Shown piece after piece: positions 48,601-58,650 of a stretch of 64,000 nucleotides of DNA. Within the stretch, counting starts at the first letter, position 1; each line of letters starts with the position of its first letter. Under the pieces are notes generated by a model. That model was not told the DNA's origin. It saw only the letters and a list, made by a program, of their open reading frames with translations, and did no database searches. This DNA comes from Welwitschia mirabilis (Eukaryota > Gnetophyta > Gnetopsida > Welwitschiales): contig JBOZIK010000001.1 of the NCBI GenBank assembly GCA_051453625.1, positions 214,135,726 to 214,199,725 on the forward strand. The letters run 5' to 3'. Position numbers and translations under genes: made by a program.

Positions 48601-49660
48601 CTATTTCCTCTGATCCCTATCATATTGGATGATATTTTTTAATGGGCTATCATATATTGAATTTAGTTACAAATTATGATGTGTACTTAAGTTCTGAGGA
48701 TCTAAATACTAAACATAAGTATATTTGAAATAATCTCAAAATTCATTTATAGGAATGATATCCTAACAAAAAAGAAAAAAACACATTTTTGTATCCAGAT
48801 GTAAAATAAACTTAATATTTTATCTCACATTCTCGAGTCTTATAAGAAGTTTCTTTTCTAATATATTTTTCAAGTTTTACACCTTTTCTTTTTTCATTTG
48901 TTTAAATATTTTCTTTGAGAACGTAGTGCTAATTCTTATTTATTTAATTGATTTCACCTTCAAAAGTGCTAAAGAAGTTAATCATGTTTTGTTTTGTCCA
49001 ATTGGCCTACCTTCCACAATGTTATTTCTTATTAATTATTAGTGTGCATATAAGTTTGAATGGAATCTAGTGGGCTTCACCTCAAACAATTGGAGGATTT
49101 GTTTTGAGGTGCAATTTGTTAAAGGGAATTCCTATTTCAAAATTAAAATTGGCAATAATATGAAAAGGTTATCCTTACATCTCATCACACAAAGTTCTAC
49201 TTATCTAATTTGTTATGCTTGGAACATCCCTCTCATCCAGCATTAAAAACATCTTGGAACATCCCTCTCATCCAGCATTAAAAACATATTGAAAATATGA
49301 TTAAATTTCCATAAGGATTATCATTATCACATCAGAGACAATTAATGCACCTTTTTCACATGTGGCTCACACGTCACCATGTAGGCCATAAAATCACTTT
49401 GCACATGTCATCAAACACTTACAATGTAACATATGTTGAAATTTAACTTGGAGGTATTAAGCTCTTGAATGAATTTCAATCAATAAAATTTCCCCGTTTA
49501 GTTAAACCAACAAAATAATATCTATGCAGATTTTATTTTGTTAAAAGAATTTAGTCCTATCTAAACAGATTTAAAATATATCTTACCACCACAGTTCAAC
49601 TAAGACATCTCTAATGACCACTTTCTTTGTTTATTGGATTCATGCTTTGCCGTCTGCATT
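48601..49660. other. AT-rich interval with a 35-bp tandem duplication
   Basis: Nothing coding was recognised. It holds the exact duplication at 49219-49288. Confidence 0.5.
49219..49288. repeat. 35-bp tandem duplication
   Basis: Two units, each starting TTGGAACATCCCTCTC and ending ATTAAAAACAT plus a few bases. GGAACATCCC starts at 49221 and 49256. They are virtually identical, so the event is recent or artefactual. Confidence 0.9.
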
Positions 49661-49684
49661 GTTTTCTGTGATTGACCATTCTTT

Positions 49685-49835
49685 GCAGACAGCTCTCTCC
49701 TGATAGGCGCAGTGGCAAACTACTGCGATCTTCAAATGCTTTTTTCGTGTAGGTGAGGTTGCAAACTAATGTGCTCTTCAATCGGAGGCTCTGTCCTTAT
49801 AGGCGCGGTTGCAAACTACTGCCGGTCTTCTTCAA
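49685..49835. repeat. 49-bp-type minisatellite, copy A (diverged)
   Basis: About three degenerate units with the cores TAGGCGCAGTGGCAAACTAC, TAGGTGAGGTTGCAAAC and TAGGCGCGGTTGCAAACTAC. It corresponds to 44139-44270 in copy B and lies the same way upstream of the patatin fragment. Confidence 0.75.
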
Positions 49836-49934
49836 GAATTGCACTTTGGCGTCAATCATAACATGTCCAACCAAAATACATCAATAATGCTAAAAGATGC
49901 TTCTAATGGATTTCTTGGAATGACCATGGAGAGC

Positions 49935-50340
49935 CTTGGTGTTTTGGGTTGGATGGGGTATTGGCTACGTCAAATGGTATCAGAGCTAGAAAAAATCTTG
50001 GGTGAGGATTGAGAATCATCAAAAAAGACGAACTTGCGAAAGAAAGATAAGTACAAGATTAATAGAAGGGAAGACATGCCGAAGGAGACATGTTAACGGC
50101 ATGAAGTTGTAACATCTTTATTTTCGCTCGACTAACGGCATGAAGTTGCAAGATGTTATAAAAGATGTGAGCCCCTTTTTATTGTAACTCCTTCTTATTA
50201 TAATTTTTATCGAGAAAGTCGAAAAGGTTCTCTATAAAATATAAAGAGATATTTAAATTCATTGAATTAGGGTTTGATTACTTACTTATGAAGAAAAGTC
50301 ATGTATAAATTAAAATGATAAGTGTCTATGTGATGGCTTT
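49935..50340 (+). mobile_element. Insertion in copy A only, with tRNA-Met primer motif
   Basis: Copy B runs straight from the GATGCTTCTAAT region to the GGCTGGCTCACACTGC region, while copy A has about 400 extra bases here. They contain TGGTATCAGAGC at 49975-49986 and two direct copies of TAACGGCATGAAGTTG (about 50095 and 50131). A small LTR element remnant (TRIM-like) fits, but the LTR pair was not delimited. Confidence 0.45.
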
Positions 50341-50387
50341 TCTTTTGACTGCATCAATGGTTGGTTCAAACTACGCATTCCCGGAAC

Positions 50388-51775
50388 TTCACATTTCTTC
50401 TTGAGCAGCTGCTTTTAATCAAGCGTTCCACACGGCTAAGTTAAGCTCCTCTTCTTCCAAAACGGCAGCAACTGCTGAAACTCTCTTCCATTTGAGTCAT
50501 GACTACAACCTTTTCCATTTTGACGTATTCGACGTTTGGTGATGGATCAGTGCGTCCTTTCCCTGCGTTTTCATTACCACCTTCATTTCTTTTTTATTTT
50601 GACCTTTTTTTTTTTCGGACACCAATATTCTTTCGGCTTCCATGGCGTGATGAGGTTTTTTATGATGGGCTTCAGCCCAAGTACGACGGCAAAGCTTTAA
50701 CGGAACTCGCCGATTAGATTTTCAGCCAAAAGACACTCGCTCAGGCCTTCACTATCCTCATGACAGCGTCTTACGAAATCAAGAAATGCCATCCCTGTAT
50801 ATTTTCCAGCTATCAGATCTAACTTCTTGCTTTGATTTATGTGATTCCACCGCTACCTGCGATGACATATGATTTGTGTCCGTCACTTCGTCAGCCAAAG
50901 GCGAAGAAGCTGCCGTCTGACTTTCTCGTGGGCCACGCCTCCCTCGCCACGTGGGCGGCCCCTTTGTATCTCCCACCGCGCCAGTGCAAGTACGATGATA
51001 GCACCGTCGGTGGAGTTGCCACAAACAATCCAGGATATAAAGTAATTACGTTTGATGTTTTATGTTTTCAGGATGAATATGAATTATGAATTGAATTACA
51101 GTAGTAATTTTCGTTCCAAGGTTGGGTTATAAATTAAATGGCATTTGCAGACGATGCTGGTTCTAACTGCAGATGAGAAACGCGTACAACAGCAAACAGA
51201 AGGAGCAGAAGGAGGAGGAGGGGCAGAAGCCCATGAGGCCGGCGATACTGTTGTGACAGGGATGCGGGCAAGCAGAACGTGGAGCCATACAATTCGAGTG
51301 AGATGTGGGACGCAATCTAAAGAATTTTTGGTTCAGGAAAACTGCTCATCAGCATTTTAGCTGAAGCCGACTCCAACGTCAACGACATTTTCCTCCGAAT
51401 TCTTTGAAATCGGACCAGATAACGAAAATTTTCGAAGGGTGCTAATTGCTTTTAAGATTTCTGAATTACCATTTGACTTTTCTTACCCGTGAAGCTTAGG
51501 CATATGATCTCTCTGTGATCCGCGTCTAGCACTTTGTGCCAATATCTAGATTTGAAGGCCGTCGTGCAGATAAAGAGGTTTCGAGGGCTTACAAGATCAC
51601 GCGGCGAAGAGCCACATGGAAAAGTCATGGCGGACTGCCAGTAGTCCTCAACGAAAAGTCAAATACGTGGAAAGCAACACAGGAAAGCGCAGGCAGCCCA
51701 TTGTCTTCTTGGAGGAAAAGTCAAACACCGTCGCATGAACAATCGACATCCCACCCCTTTTGAGGACGAGATTAA
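50388..51775 (+). pseudogene. Patatin-like phospholipase pseudogene, copy A
   Basis: Patatin-like proteins are lipid acyl hydrolases with a GxSxG serine and a DGG aspartate. From 50664 to 51041 one frame reads GLQPKYDGKALTELAD, stop (TAG 50715), IFSQKTLAQAFTILM, TASYEIKKCHPCIFSSYQI, stop (TAA 50820), then KLPSDFLVGHASLATWAAP, LYLPPRQCKYD and TVGGVATNNP. These follow the family order: (Y)DG..L..L, then L..(T)L(T)...(I)...(D)IK...P.IFSSY, (L)SD...(G)TSAAPTYLP, DGGVAxNNP. The DGG aspartate is missing (VGG). An intron of 109 bases fits 51042-51150 (GTAATT...TTTGCAG). Downstream, 51151-51360 is open; later fragments such as LAEADSNVNDIFLRIL and the 51536-51763 frame are unassigned. Two stops make it a pseudogene. 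Confidence 0.75.
51042..51150 (+). other. Probable intron in the patatin-like pseudogene
   Basis: Starts GTAATTACG and ends GGCATTTGCAG, AT-rich in between, phase 0. The boundaries are also recognisable in copy B (45056-45168). It shows that the fragment derives from genomic DNA, not from a processed mRNA. Confidence 0.5.
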
Positions 51776-52912
51776 TGGAGTGGTAATATTTTAAAATTTG
51801 AATCTTATTATGGCAGAGTTATTTGGGCTATTTTCTAAAGTGGTCTTGGTATTTATAAACTTTGTAATATATATGTTCTCAATAACTCGTGAGAAATTAG
51901 AGATTTAGGAAAAAATTGTTTTCTTTATCAGTTGTTTCTTGAACTCTTGGTGGTACTTTTAATATGTTAGAAAATAGTTTTAACTAGATAAGTGGTAATG
52001 ATTTTCAAATCTATTTCATTGGTTAAATTCTAAAGAAAAGTTCCATCAATGATACAATTTTAAAGAAAAGTTCAATCTCTTATATGCTTATTTAGTTTTT
52101 GTTGGGTAATCAAATGAGGATTGGTTTACTTGGTGTAAGTACCATAGCACAACGTGTCTTTTTAAATAGATTCGACATGTCTTCACTTTGTTAATTCATA
52201 TTTTTTAAATCCTAATGAGAGAATTAAGAGTTTATTTACAGACTTTTTTTTCTAACCATTTTCCTATTAGCCTTTATGTCTCTTTTGCTAATTCTGCTAA
52301 TGTTTAAAAAAAAAAAAAAAAACTTTTTTGTATGAATGAGAAAATCCTTGTTGGTCTGACAAGTAGTAATATTCTTAAATCATTGTGGAATAGATAGCCA
52401 AGACCTACTAAAAATATAGGTTGGATTGAATAATGATAAAAGAGTCCTTCTTAGGTTAGAAATTATGCTTAATGGTTTGATAAAGAATTAAGACAACCTT
52501 AAAATGAAGATGAATTGAAAATAATAGTTAAAGTGAAGCAACAACTTTTAATTGTAATCCTTTTGGTATTTCAACACAAGAATCCATCTTGTTCTCACAA
52601 TAAATGTGACATTTTTGAGGCTAAAAGAACTCTTAACAAAAGTTACATCTTTTTGTTTAACATAAAAGATGAACCATGCAAGGATCTTTTTAAATTCCTT
52701 AAAGGCAATAACCAACTTTCTAGATTACAAACTTTGAAAATTGATGATCCTATTACTGTAGATCCTATACCCATTAACAATGTTTTACCTAATTATTTTA
52801 TCTTTATTTTTGTTTTGAAGATCTCTATAAGGAATATTTTGAAATTGATAGTGGACATATCTCCCAACTTATAAAGAATTAGAATCTTATTATTCTTGAA
52901 GTAAACATTTAC

Positions 52913-52954
<42 letters not shown>

Positions 52955-52957
52955 AGG
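51776..52957 (+). mobile_element. Dead LINE, copy A, endonuclease and linker, cut by N gap
   Basis: Begins directly at the end of the patatin-derived stretch. The endonuclease remnant carries GTFNMLENS (51952-51978), where the usual GGDFN has lost its aspartate. The linker piece 52515-52874 is open for 119 codons and reads KNPSCSHNKCDIFEAKRTLN, then FLFNIKDEPCKDLFKFLKGN, SRLQTLKIDDPITVDPIPIN and NVLPNYF. It is the segment between endonuclease and RT. It ends in a GA microsatellite (52916-52948) at the N gap. The same sequence resumes after the gap at 62533, so that contig is probably its continuation. Confidence 0.85.
52916..52957. repeat. (GA)n microsatellite at contig end
   Basis: A GA run passing into GGGAGGGAGG, ending at the N gap. 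It corresponds to 62586-62645. Confidence 0.95.
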
Positions 52958-53057
52958 NNNNNNNNNNNNNNNNNNNNNNNNNNNNNNNNNNNNNNNNNNN
53001 NNNNNNNNNNNNNNNNNNNNNNNNNNNNNNNNNNNNNNNNNNNNNNNNNNNNNNNNN
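52958..53057. other. 100-base N gap
   Basis: Scaffold join of unknown size. A plus-strand LINE lies to the left and a minus-strand gypsy RT to the right. Confidence 0.95.
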
Positions 53058-53345
53058 ATGTACAATTGATTCTCTCGCAAAGGTGTATGAACCTCTCATA
53101 AGTGCCTTTAATGCTCATCTTTGGACTTGCTATAGATTAGAATATCGTCAAAGTAAATGATAATAAATTTATCGATGAAGGGTTTTAAAACCTAATTCAT
53201 TAAGAGCATGAAGGTACTCAGAGCATTTGACAACCCAAATGGCATGACAAGCCATTCATAGAGGCCCTCATTGGTTTTGAAGGTGGTTCTCATTCATCTC
53301 CTGGGCAAATTCAGAGTTGGTAATACCTGCTGCATAAGTTGAGCT
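53058..53345 (-). pseudogene. Gypsy reverse transcriptase, palm region
   Basis: Reads [20 protein letters not shown], then [11 protein letters not shown], stop, VLKPFIDKFIIIYFDDILIY and SKSKDEH with later stops. The YFDDI catalytic motif is intact at 53141-53155. The N-terminal half of RT lies between 53345 and 53480, poorly readable; the rest is lost in the N gap. Two or three point stops are the main damage. Confidence 0.9.
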
Positions 53346-53488
53346 TTGAAAATAACTTCAAACCTTGTAGTATGTCTAACATATCATCAAGGCAGGGAAT
53401 CGGGAAATCAGGAATCTCTTCGAGCATGATGTCCTTGAATTCTGTCAAAATGTCTTGTAGCTTTGGTGAATTCTCCACAAGCTTTGAT

Positions 53489-53960
53489 TCATCCCCTCTT
53501 TATCACCACAGCAAATATCATTGGGTCATGTTTTACCTCGGCCAAGAAATCTTCTCGACAACATAGCATAATCTTGTTCCCTCTCTCCGTGGCTATCTTT
53601 TGCCGATTCTCATTTGGAAAAGGACATAGTGTGAGCTTTTGTTCATTCTTAGAGAATGTATAAACGTTCTCTTTTCCCTTATGCACAGTGTTTAAATCAA
53701 ATTATCACGGGTCTCCTAGTAGAACATGACAAGCATCCATGTTTACTATGTCACAAAGAACTATATCCTTGTATTTACCCATGGAAAATGACACCTCACA
53801 CTGTTTGGTTACTCAAACCTCACTGATAGCTTTAATTCACTCAATCTTGTAGGACATCGGGTGCTTCCTCGGAACCAGCAAAAGTTGTTTCACGATATCT
53901 CGTGAGATAATGTTCTTGTTACTTCCACTATAGATAATTACATCGAAGACATCTTATTGG
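53489..53960 (-). pseudogene. Gypsy protease and following linker
   Basis: The minus strand reads VIIYSGSNKNIISRDIVKQL, VLCDIVNMDACHVLLGDP and, after a stop, HKGKENVYTF plus the linker KLTLCPFPNENRQK. In plant gypsy elements of this kind the matching blocks are DSGSTKNIVS and MDACHLLLGRPW. The active-site aspartate is now tyrosine (IYSGS). The 53489-53686 stretch is open for 65 codons. The order fits gag, protease, RT. Confidence 0.85.
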
Positions 53961-54178
53961 ATATTGCATCGAGTCCAAAAGATGTTGTGCCTCTGAGAAT
54001 CTTCACATCTTTTAGGAGTAGAAAACACCAAACTTTCAATGACATAAGAGTATGCTTATTTCTCAAATTCCTCATCATCTTTCAGAATAGTGTCTAGTTC
54101 AATAATACAAGCATCTTCTCTTGACTCGTCGTCGTTCTTCTCTTCCCATTCTACAACATTGATGGACTTCTAGGCTCT

Positions 54179-54220
54179 GCACTGGTTGGAGGTATGACTA
54201 GTTTGTTAACATCGATAACA
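54179..54220 (-). pseudogene. Gag zinc knuckle
   Basis: Reads CYRC, stop, QTSHTSNQC: C-X2-C-X4-H-X4-C with a stop in the second interval. It marks the nucleocapsid end of gag. Confidence 0.8.
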
Positions 54221-54399
54221 CTTATTTCCATGATTTCGAGCATAAGGATTGATTAGCAGCTTCTTGGTTTTTTGAATGGATTGCTTAGTTGGGATGGACT
54301 ACTTTTTATTTTTGTTACCCCCGGGATTGCTTTAGAAGAGCTTGCCTAAACATCAGTAACTGATTTAATCCTCTGGAGTTGGCTATGTAAGGAGTTGAG

Positions 54400-55140
54400 A
54401 GGGCTCCAGTGTGATAAACTCCTTTTGATTTGCCTCGAGAGCATTTGTTCTACCTTCAATGCCAATCTCACAGCTTCATTGAGGGTCTAGGTGGTCTAGA
54501 GAGATACAATATCCTAAATGTCAAAGTGGAGACTGTTGTTGAACCTAGCAACTTGCTGGGCATTAGATTCTATCAGGTGATTTTGAGAAGTCAATCTCAT
54601 GAATTCCTTTGTGTACTCAGTTATAGATCATGATAACTGGCAACAATTCTGGTACTACAAATATAAGGTCTGCTCATAATCAATGGGCAGGAAACGTGAA
54701 AATATTAATTCCCTCATCTTTGACGAACTTCTGACTAGTTTCTTTCTTTGGTAGCATCAACTAGCTTGAATGTTATCCCATTAAGATAAGGCAACATCTT
54801 TAAATTTGAAGGCAACATATCTCACATGCGTTTCCTTGGTGCTTTTCATCAGTTCAAAATCTTTATCGAGTTTAGAAACCCATTCAAGAAAATCTTTGAT
54901 GTGCAAAGATCCAGAGAAGATAGGGATGTCTGACTGGATCTTCAGATAGTTGTTTCATAACCATGGCACTGATATGGCACCCAATGTTTCATCTTCGTTA
55001 GCACCTTCAAGGAGGGCTTCTAGAGGTCATAGATCTGCCCATTCCCTAGAGTGAATGTTCATATTCGAGAGGGTCTCAAAAACCCACATGTTTTGTTTAC
55101 TCTATTATTGCATCTGTTGTTGCATTGTCTAGAGTAGCTG
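54400..55140 (-). pseudogene. Gag core region, eroded
   Basis: Position between primer site and zinc knuckle, plus fragments such as W-N-L..., support gag. The frames shift repeatedly, and I could not read a long stretch. The plus-strand frame at 54430-54633 is antisense to it and is not a gene. Confidence 0.55.
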
Positions 55141-55191
55141 GATAATCGCAGTTTTAGATTATACCATTAGTTACCATGAAGGGTATTACTT

Positions 55192-55203
55192 GCTCTGATA
55201 CCA
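55192..55203 (-). promoter_or_regulatory. Primer-binding site (tRNA-Met type)
   Basis: The reverse complement TGGTATCAGAGC is two bases (TT) from the LTR end, standard spacing for tRNA-Met-primed elements. Confidence 0.9.
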
Positions 55204-55205
55204 AA

Positions 55206-55499
55206 TGGACTAGAATAGTGGAAGAATTTGTTCACAGCACACACTCAGAACTAGATTGTTGAAAAAGAAAACAACTGAAACTAGACAACACAGAAAGGTG
55301 TAGAGAGAGAAAAAGTATTTATCCAAATTCTGCATTCCTTAAAGTAGTACATTCATCACTTATTTATAGGACATATGTCCTTTCAATAGTAATCCCTAAA
55401 CAATGTGAGACTAAAAAGAGAAAAATAACAGCATATACTGAATAGCAAAATAAAAATAAAATTGTAGTTGTAATATCATTCTACGTCAAGTTTATTCCA
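55206..55499 (-). repeat. 5' LTR, complete (294 bp)
   Basis: On the minus strand it runs from TGGAATAAACTTGACG to ...CTATTCTAGTCCA, with TGGA/TCCA inverted ends. It aligns with 45178-45365. A CTTATTTATAGGACATATG block is conserved in both LTRs. The primer site adjoins its inner end. Confidence 0.85.
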
Positions 55500-56215
55500 C
55501 CTTAGGAAAATTTCTTATCAGTGTTTTATTGGAAGCCAACCCACACATCGTCGAAACTTTCATCCAGATTCTTTGAAATTCAATCAAATAATGAAGGTTT
55601 TTGAATGGTGCTAGTTGCTTTTGAGATTTCTGAATTATCTTGACTTATCTTCTTATGTGTGAAGTTCAGACATATCATCTCTATGTGATTCGCGTTTACA
55701 ACTTTATGTGAATATCTAGATTTAAAGGCCCGTCATGCAGATAAAGAGGCTTAGAAGGAAACTAAAAGGGAGTTCTGTTCTCCTAATGCTTCATTCCATA
55801 AGTATCATTTATTTGTATTAACTTGCATACTTAGTACGATTGTTTATTTCATCAATTTGATGGTTGAGTTTCCTACTGCTTCACTAATCATCTAAGGATC
55901 GCGTTTATCTTGTTGGAGCTAACATTAATAGGCATGAAATTTCTGCCAGTGTTCACATGTTTCACTTTGCTTCCATAAATACATTTTGCATTTTTTTTTT
56001 TTTTTTGATATTTTTGCAGTTTCAGTTGAAGGGGAAGATTGCCACATTGACAATGCAGTGAAAAGCCATGTGGAAAAGTCATTGATGGCCAATAATCTTT
56101 CTTAAAAAAAATTATAATACATTCAAATTAAAACTGAATGGCAGACCCTATCAATTGTCATGTTGGAGTAAAATTTAAATGTGTTGACAGCGAGAATAGA
56201 CAACACATCCCTATT
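55500..56215 (+). pseudogene. Patatin copy B, 3' part
   Basis: Matches copy A from about 51340 to 51775 (shared words include GATTCTTTGAAAT, GTGCTA-TTGCTTTT, TTTCTGAATTA, CAGATAAAGAGG and GCCA-TGGAAAAGTCAT). A stretch of about 300 bases (55752-56048), with an 18-base T run, is present here but not in copy A. It ends in TTTTTGCAG, intron-like. The sequence equivalent to 51160-51330 of copy A is missing beside the gypsy LTR. No coding potential remains. Confidence 0.65.
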
Positions 56216-58650
56216 GATGACAAGAATAATGAAGTGGTAATATTTTAAATTTTAAATCTCATCATTATGGCAAAGTTATTTGGACTATTTTTTAAAGTGG
56301 TTTTGGTATTTATTGAATTTGTAACATGTATTCTTTTAGTAACTCTTAAGAAATTAAAGGTTTGGGAAAAAATTGTTTAGGGTCAGGAAATTTTTTTTCC
56401 TCTATTAACTATTTCTTGAGTTCTTGCTCATGATTTTAATATGTTCAAAAATATTTTTAACCAAATGATGGTTATGATTTTCAAATAGCCTATATGTGTT
56501 TTTTCTAATTCTTTTAATGTAAAAGAAAAACTTTGTTATATGAATAAAAAAATACTTATTCTTAGATCATTGTGTAATACATTGTCAAGACCTAGTAAAA
56601 ATATAGATTGGATTGAATAATGACAAAAGCATACTTCTTAGGTTAGAAATGATGCTTAATGGTTTAATAAATAAATAAGAGAACATTAAAATGAAGCTGA
56701 ATTAAAAAGAACTATCAAAGTAAAGCAATAACCGTTAGATTGTAATCCTAATGATGTTTTAACAAAATAATCTATGTGAGCTCTTATTCTCAAAAGGAAT
56801 GTAACATTTTTGAAGCTAAAAGAACTCTTAAAAAAAGTCACATCTTTTGGTTTAACATAAAATATGAACTATGCGAGGAATTTTTTAAGTTACATCTTAT
56901 TGTTTAACATAGAAGATAAACCATGTAAGGAACATTTGAAATTCCTTAAAGATAATAACCACCTTTCTAGATTGCAAACTTTGAAACTTGATGATTCTAT
57001 TATTGTAGATCTTATAGCCATTAATAAAGTTTTACCTAATCATTTTACCTTTATTTTTTGTTTTGAAGCTTTTTATAAGAAATATTTTGAAACTAGCAGT
57101 GGACATCTTTTATAGCTTATAAAGAAGTAGAATCTTATTATTCTTGAAGAGAAAAAACACTCTTTAATAAGAAAAGAAAAGAAGAAACTTTTCAGTTTTA
57201 CAAATGAAAAAGCCCTCGATTTTAATGGTTCTTCTATGAAATTTTATAAAAATCGCCAGAATATTATTAATGAAGATTTTTCTATGTTGCTAGAAAGCCA
57301 TCAATAGTCTTTCGACAATATAATTAATAAGGATAGCATCAAGTTGTTCCTAAAGAAGGTGATATTTATTTCATTAGAAATTGAATGCTTATCACTCTCT
57401 TGAATAATACTGATAAGATTTTGGATAAATGTCTTACACTAATGATTCTAAAAATTATTGATTAGATTTTGAAGAACTGAATAAAGTGGTTTATTAAATG
57501 ATGTTATAGTCTTCATAATGTTATTATATCTTGAAAAGGTCTTTAATTGGTTAATGATGCTAACTAATATGTTACTTTAATCAAGCTTGATTATCTTAAA
57601 GATTTAAAATAAATTTGTACATTATTAAAAATCTAATTTATTTATTTTGTTCATCTAATTTGTACTATATTTACTAATGCTAATGCTTAGATTACCCCAA
57701 ATCTTGATTTGAATTACTTGTTTTCTCTCCATAAATCAATTCATTAATTTTATCCTTTGGTTCCTTTTTTATTAATTATTGGAATAGATTTTCATAGCCT
57801 TTTTCAAGATCTTCAACATAATTTTAGTAAAGGAATTGTGATTGATTATTCTAGTCTTCAGTTACTTAGTATTGCAAGCATTATGAAGTGCATAAACTAG
57901 AGATTTTTTTTAATTCTAACAACAATGTTATATTTGCATTTTAAGAGGAATTAAAGAAAATTTAGGTAAAAGAATAATATTTAAATTAGGAATTCCATTT
58001 AAAGCTTTAAGTAAGAAGCTATGAAAGTGCTTTATTATTAAAGTAGAAAACAAGTTGAATAAGTTAAAATTGAAGAAACTTATATTCATTAGAAAATTTT
58101 AATGATAAATTGTATACTCTAGACTATACATGTTTATTAACCTAAATCTTTGTAGCAAAATATAGATCAACTTATTTAGCATTTTCTTTAATTGGATAAG
58201 CATGCTAAGTAAACTTTTTCTATACTTTTTAAGGAAATTTACCCCTTAACTAGATTAAATAGAGGTTTTGAGCTTATTAATTGGCATATATAAGGAATTT
58301 CTTTCTCCTTTACATGGATTACTAAATGTTTTAATGGTAATAATACTTAAATCATTATTTTTAGAAATAAAATTAATTAAGAAAACCCTAAAAATTTAGG
58401 TACATAGTATCATAATGGTTTATTTCACAATTTTCGTCCCCAAGTTTACTTCTATTTTAGGATCTTTAATTTAAAATAAATTTGGAAGGCCTAGAATCAT
58501 ATGAGCACATTAAAGTTATATAACTAGTACTTCAGCAATTAAATCTTTGATGACTTCCATTTAAAGAAGGTATGTGGATTATTCATTCACTTTTGTTTAA
58601 TTTGAAATAAGTTAGGCATTATGTTATATCCCACATTTTATAAACTTTGA
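56216..58650 (+). mobile_element. Dead LINE, copy B
   Basis: Starts at the same point relative to the patatin stretch as copy A. The endonuclease remnant keeps a DFNM reading at 56432. The linker is open from 56864 to 57115 (FNIEDKPCKEHLKFLKDNN, then SRLQTLKLDDSIIV, LPNHF and KKYFETSSGHL). RT follows from about 57190, with motif A LIKLDYLKDLK at 57579. The thumb block GIPFKALSK-KLWK reads near 57980-58040. The equivalent of the GA microsatellite in copies A and W is an A/G-rich stretch here (57160-57185). All frames are broken. Confidence 0.85.

Larger units (their letters stand above)
53058..55499 (-). mobile_element. Ty3/gypsy element, 5' half on the minus strand
   Basis: From right to left: LTR (55206-55499), primer site (55192-55203), gag (about 54400-55100), zinc knuckle (54179-54220), protease (about 53700-53960), linker, RT up to the gap at 53058. 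It is less decayed than the other gypsy relics. The integrase tail with the partner LTR stands at 45178-45724, and this pair probably forms one element. The flanks of the outer LTRs are the two parts of patatin copy B, showing where it inserted. Confidence 0.88.

Noticed and set aside
51032-51042. GATATAAAG (and TATATAAAG near 45050) as a TATA box
   Set aside because: It is the end of the patatin exon at the predicted splice donor, in both copies.
45825-52957. Whole contig as a true nested insertion in the gypsy element
   Set aside because: Possible, but it would need both breakpoints to coincide with 100-N joins and leaves the LINE at 52957/62533 split; misordering is simpler.
53463-53663. 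Plus-strand open frames at 53339-53663 and 54430-54633
   Set aside because: They are antisense to the readable gypsy protease/linker and gag regions.
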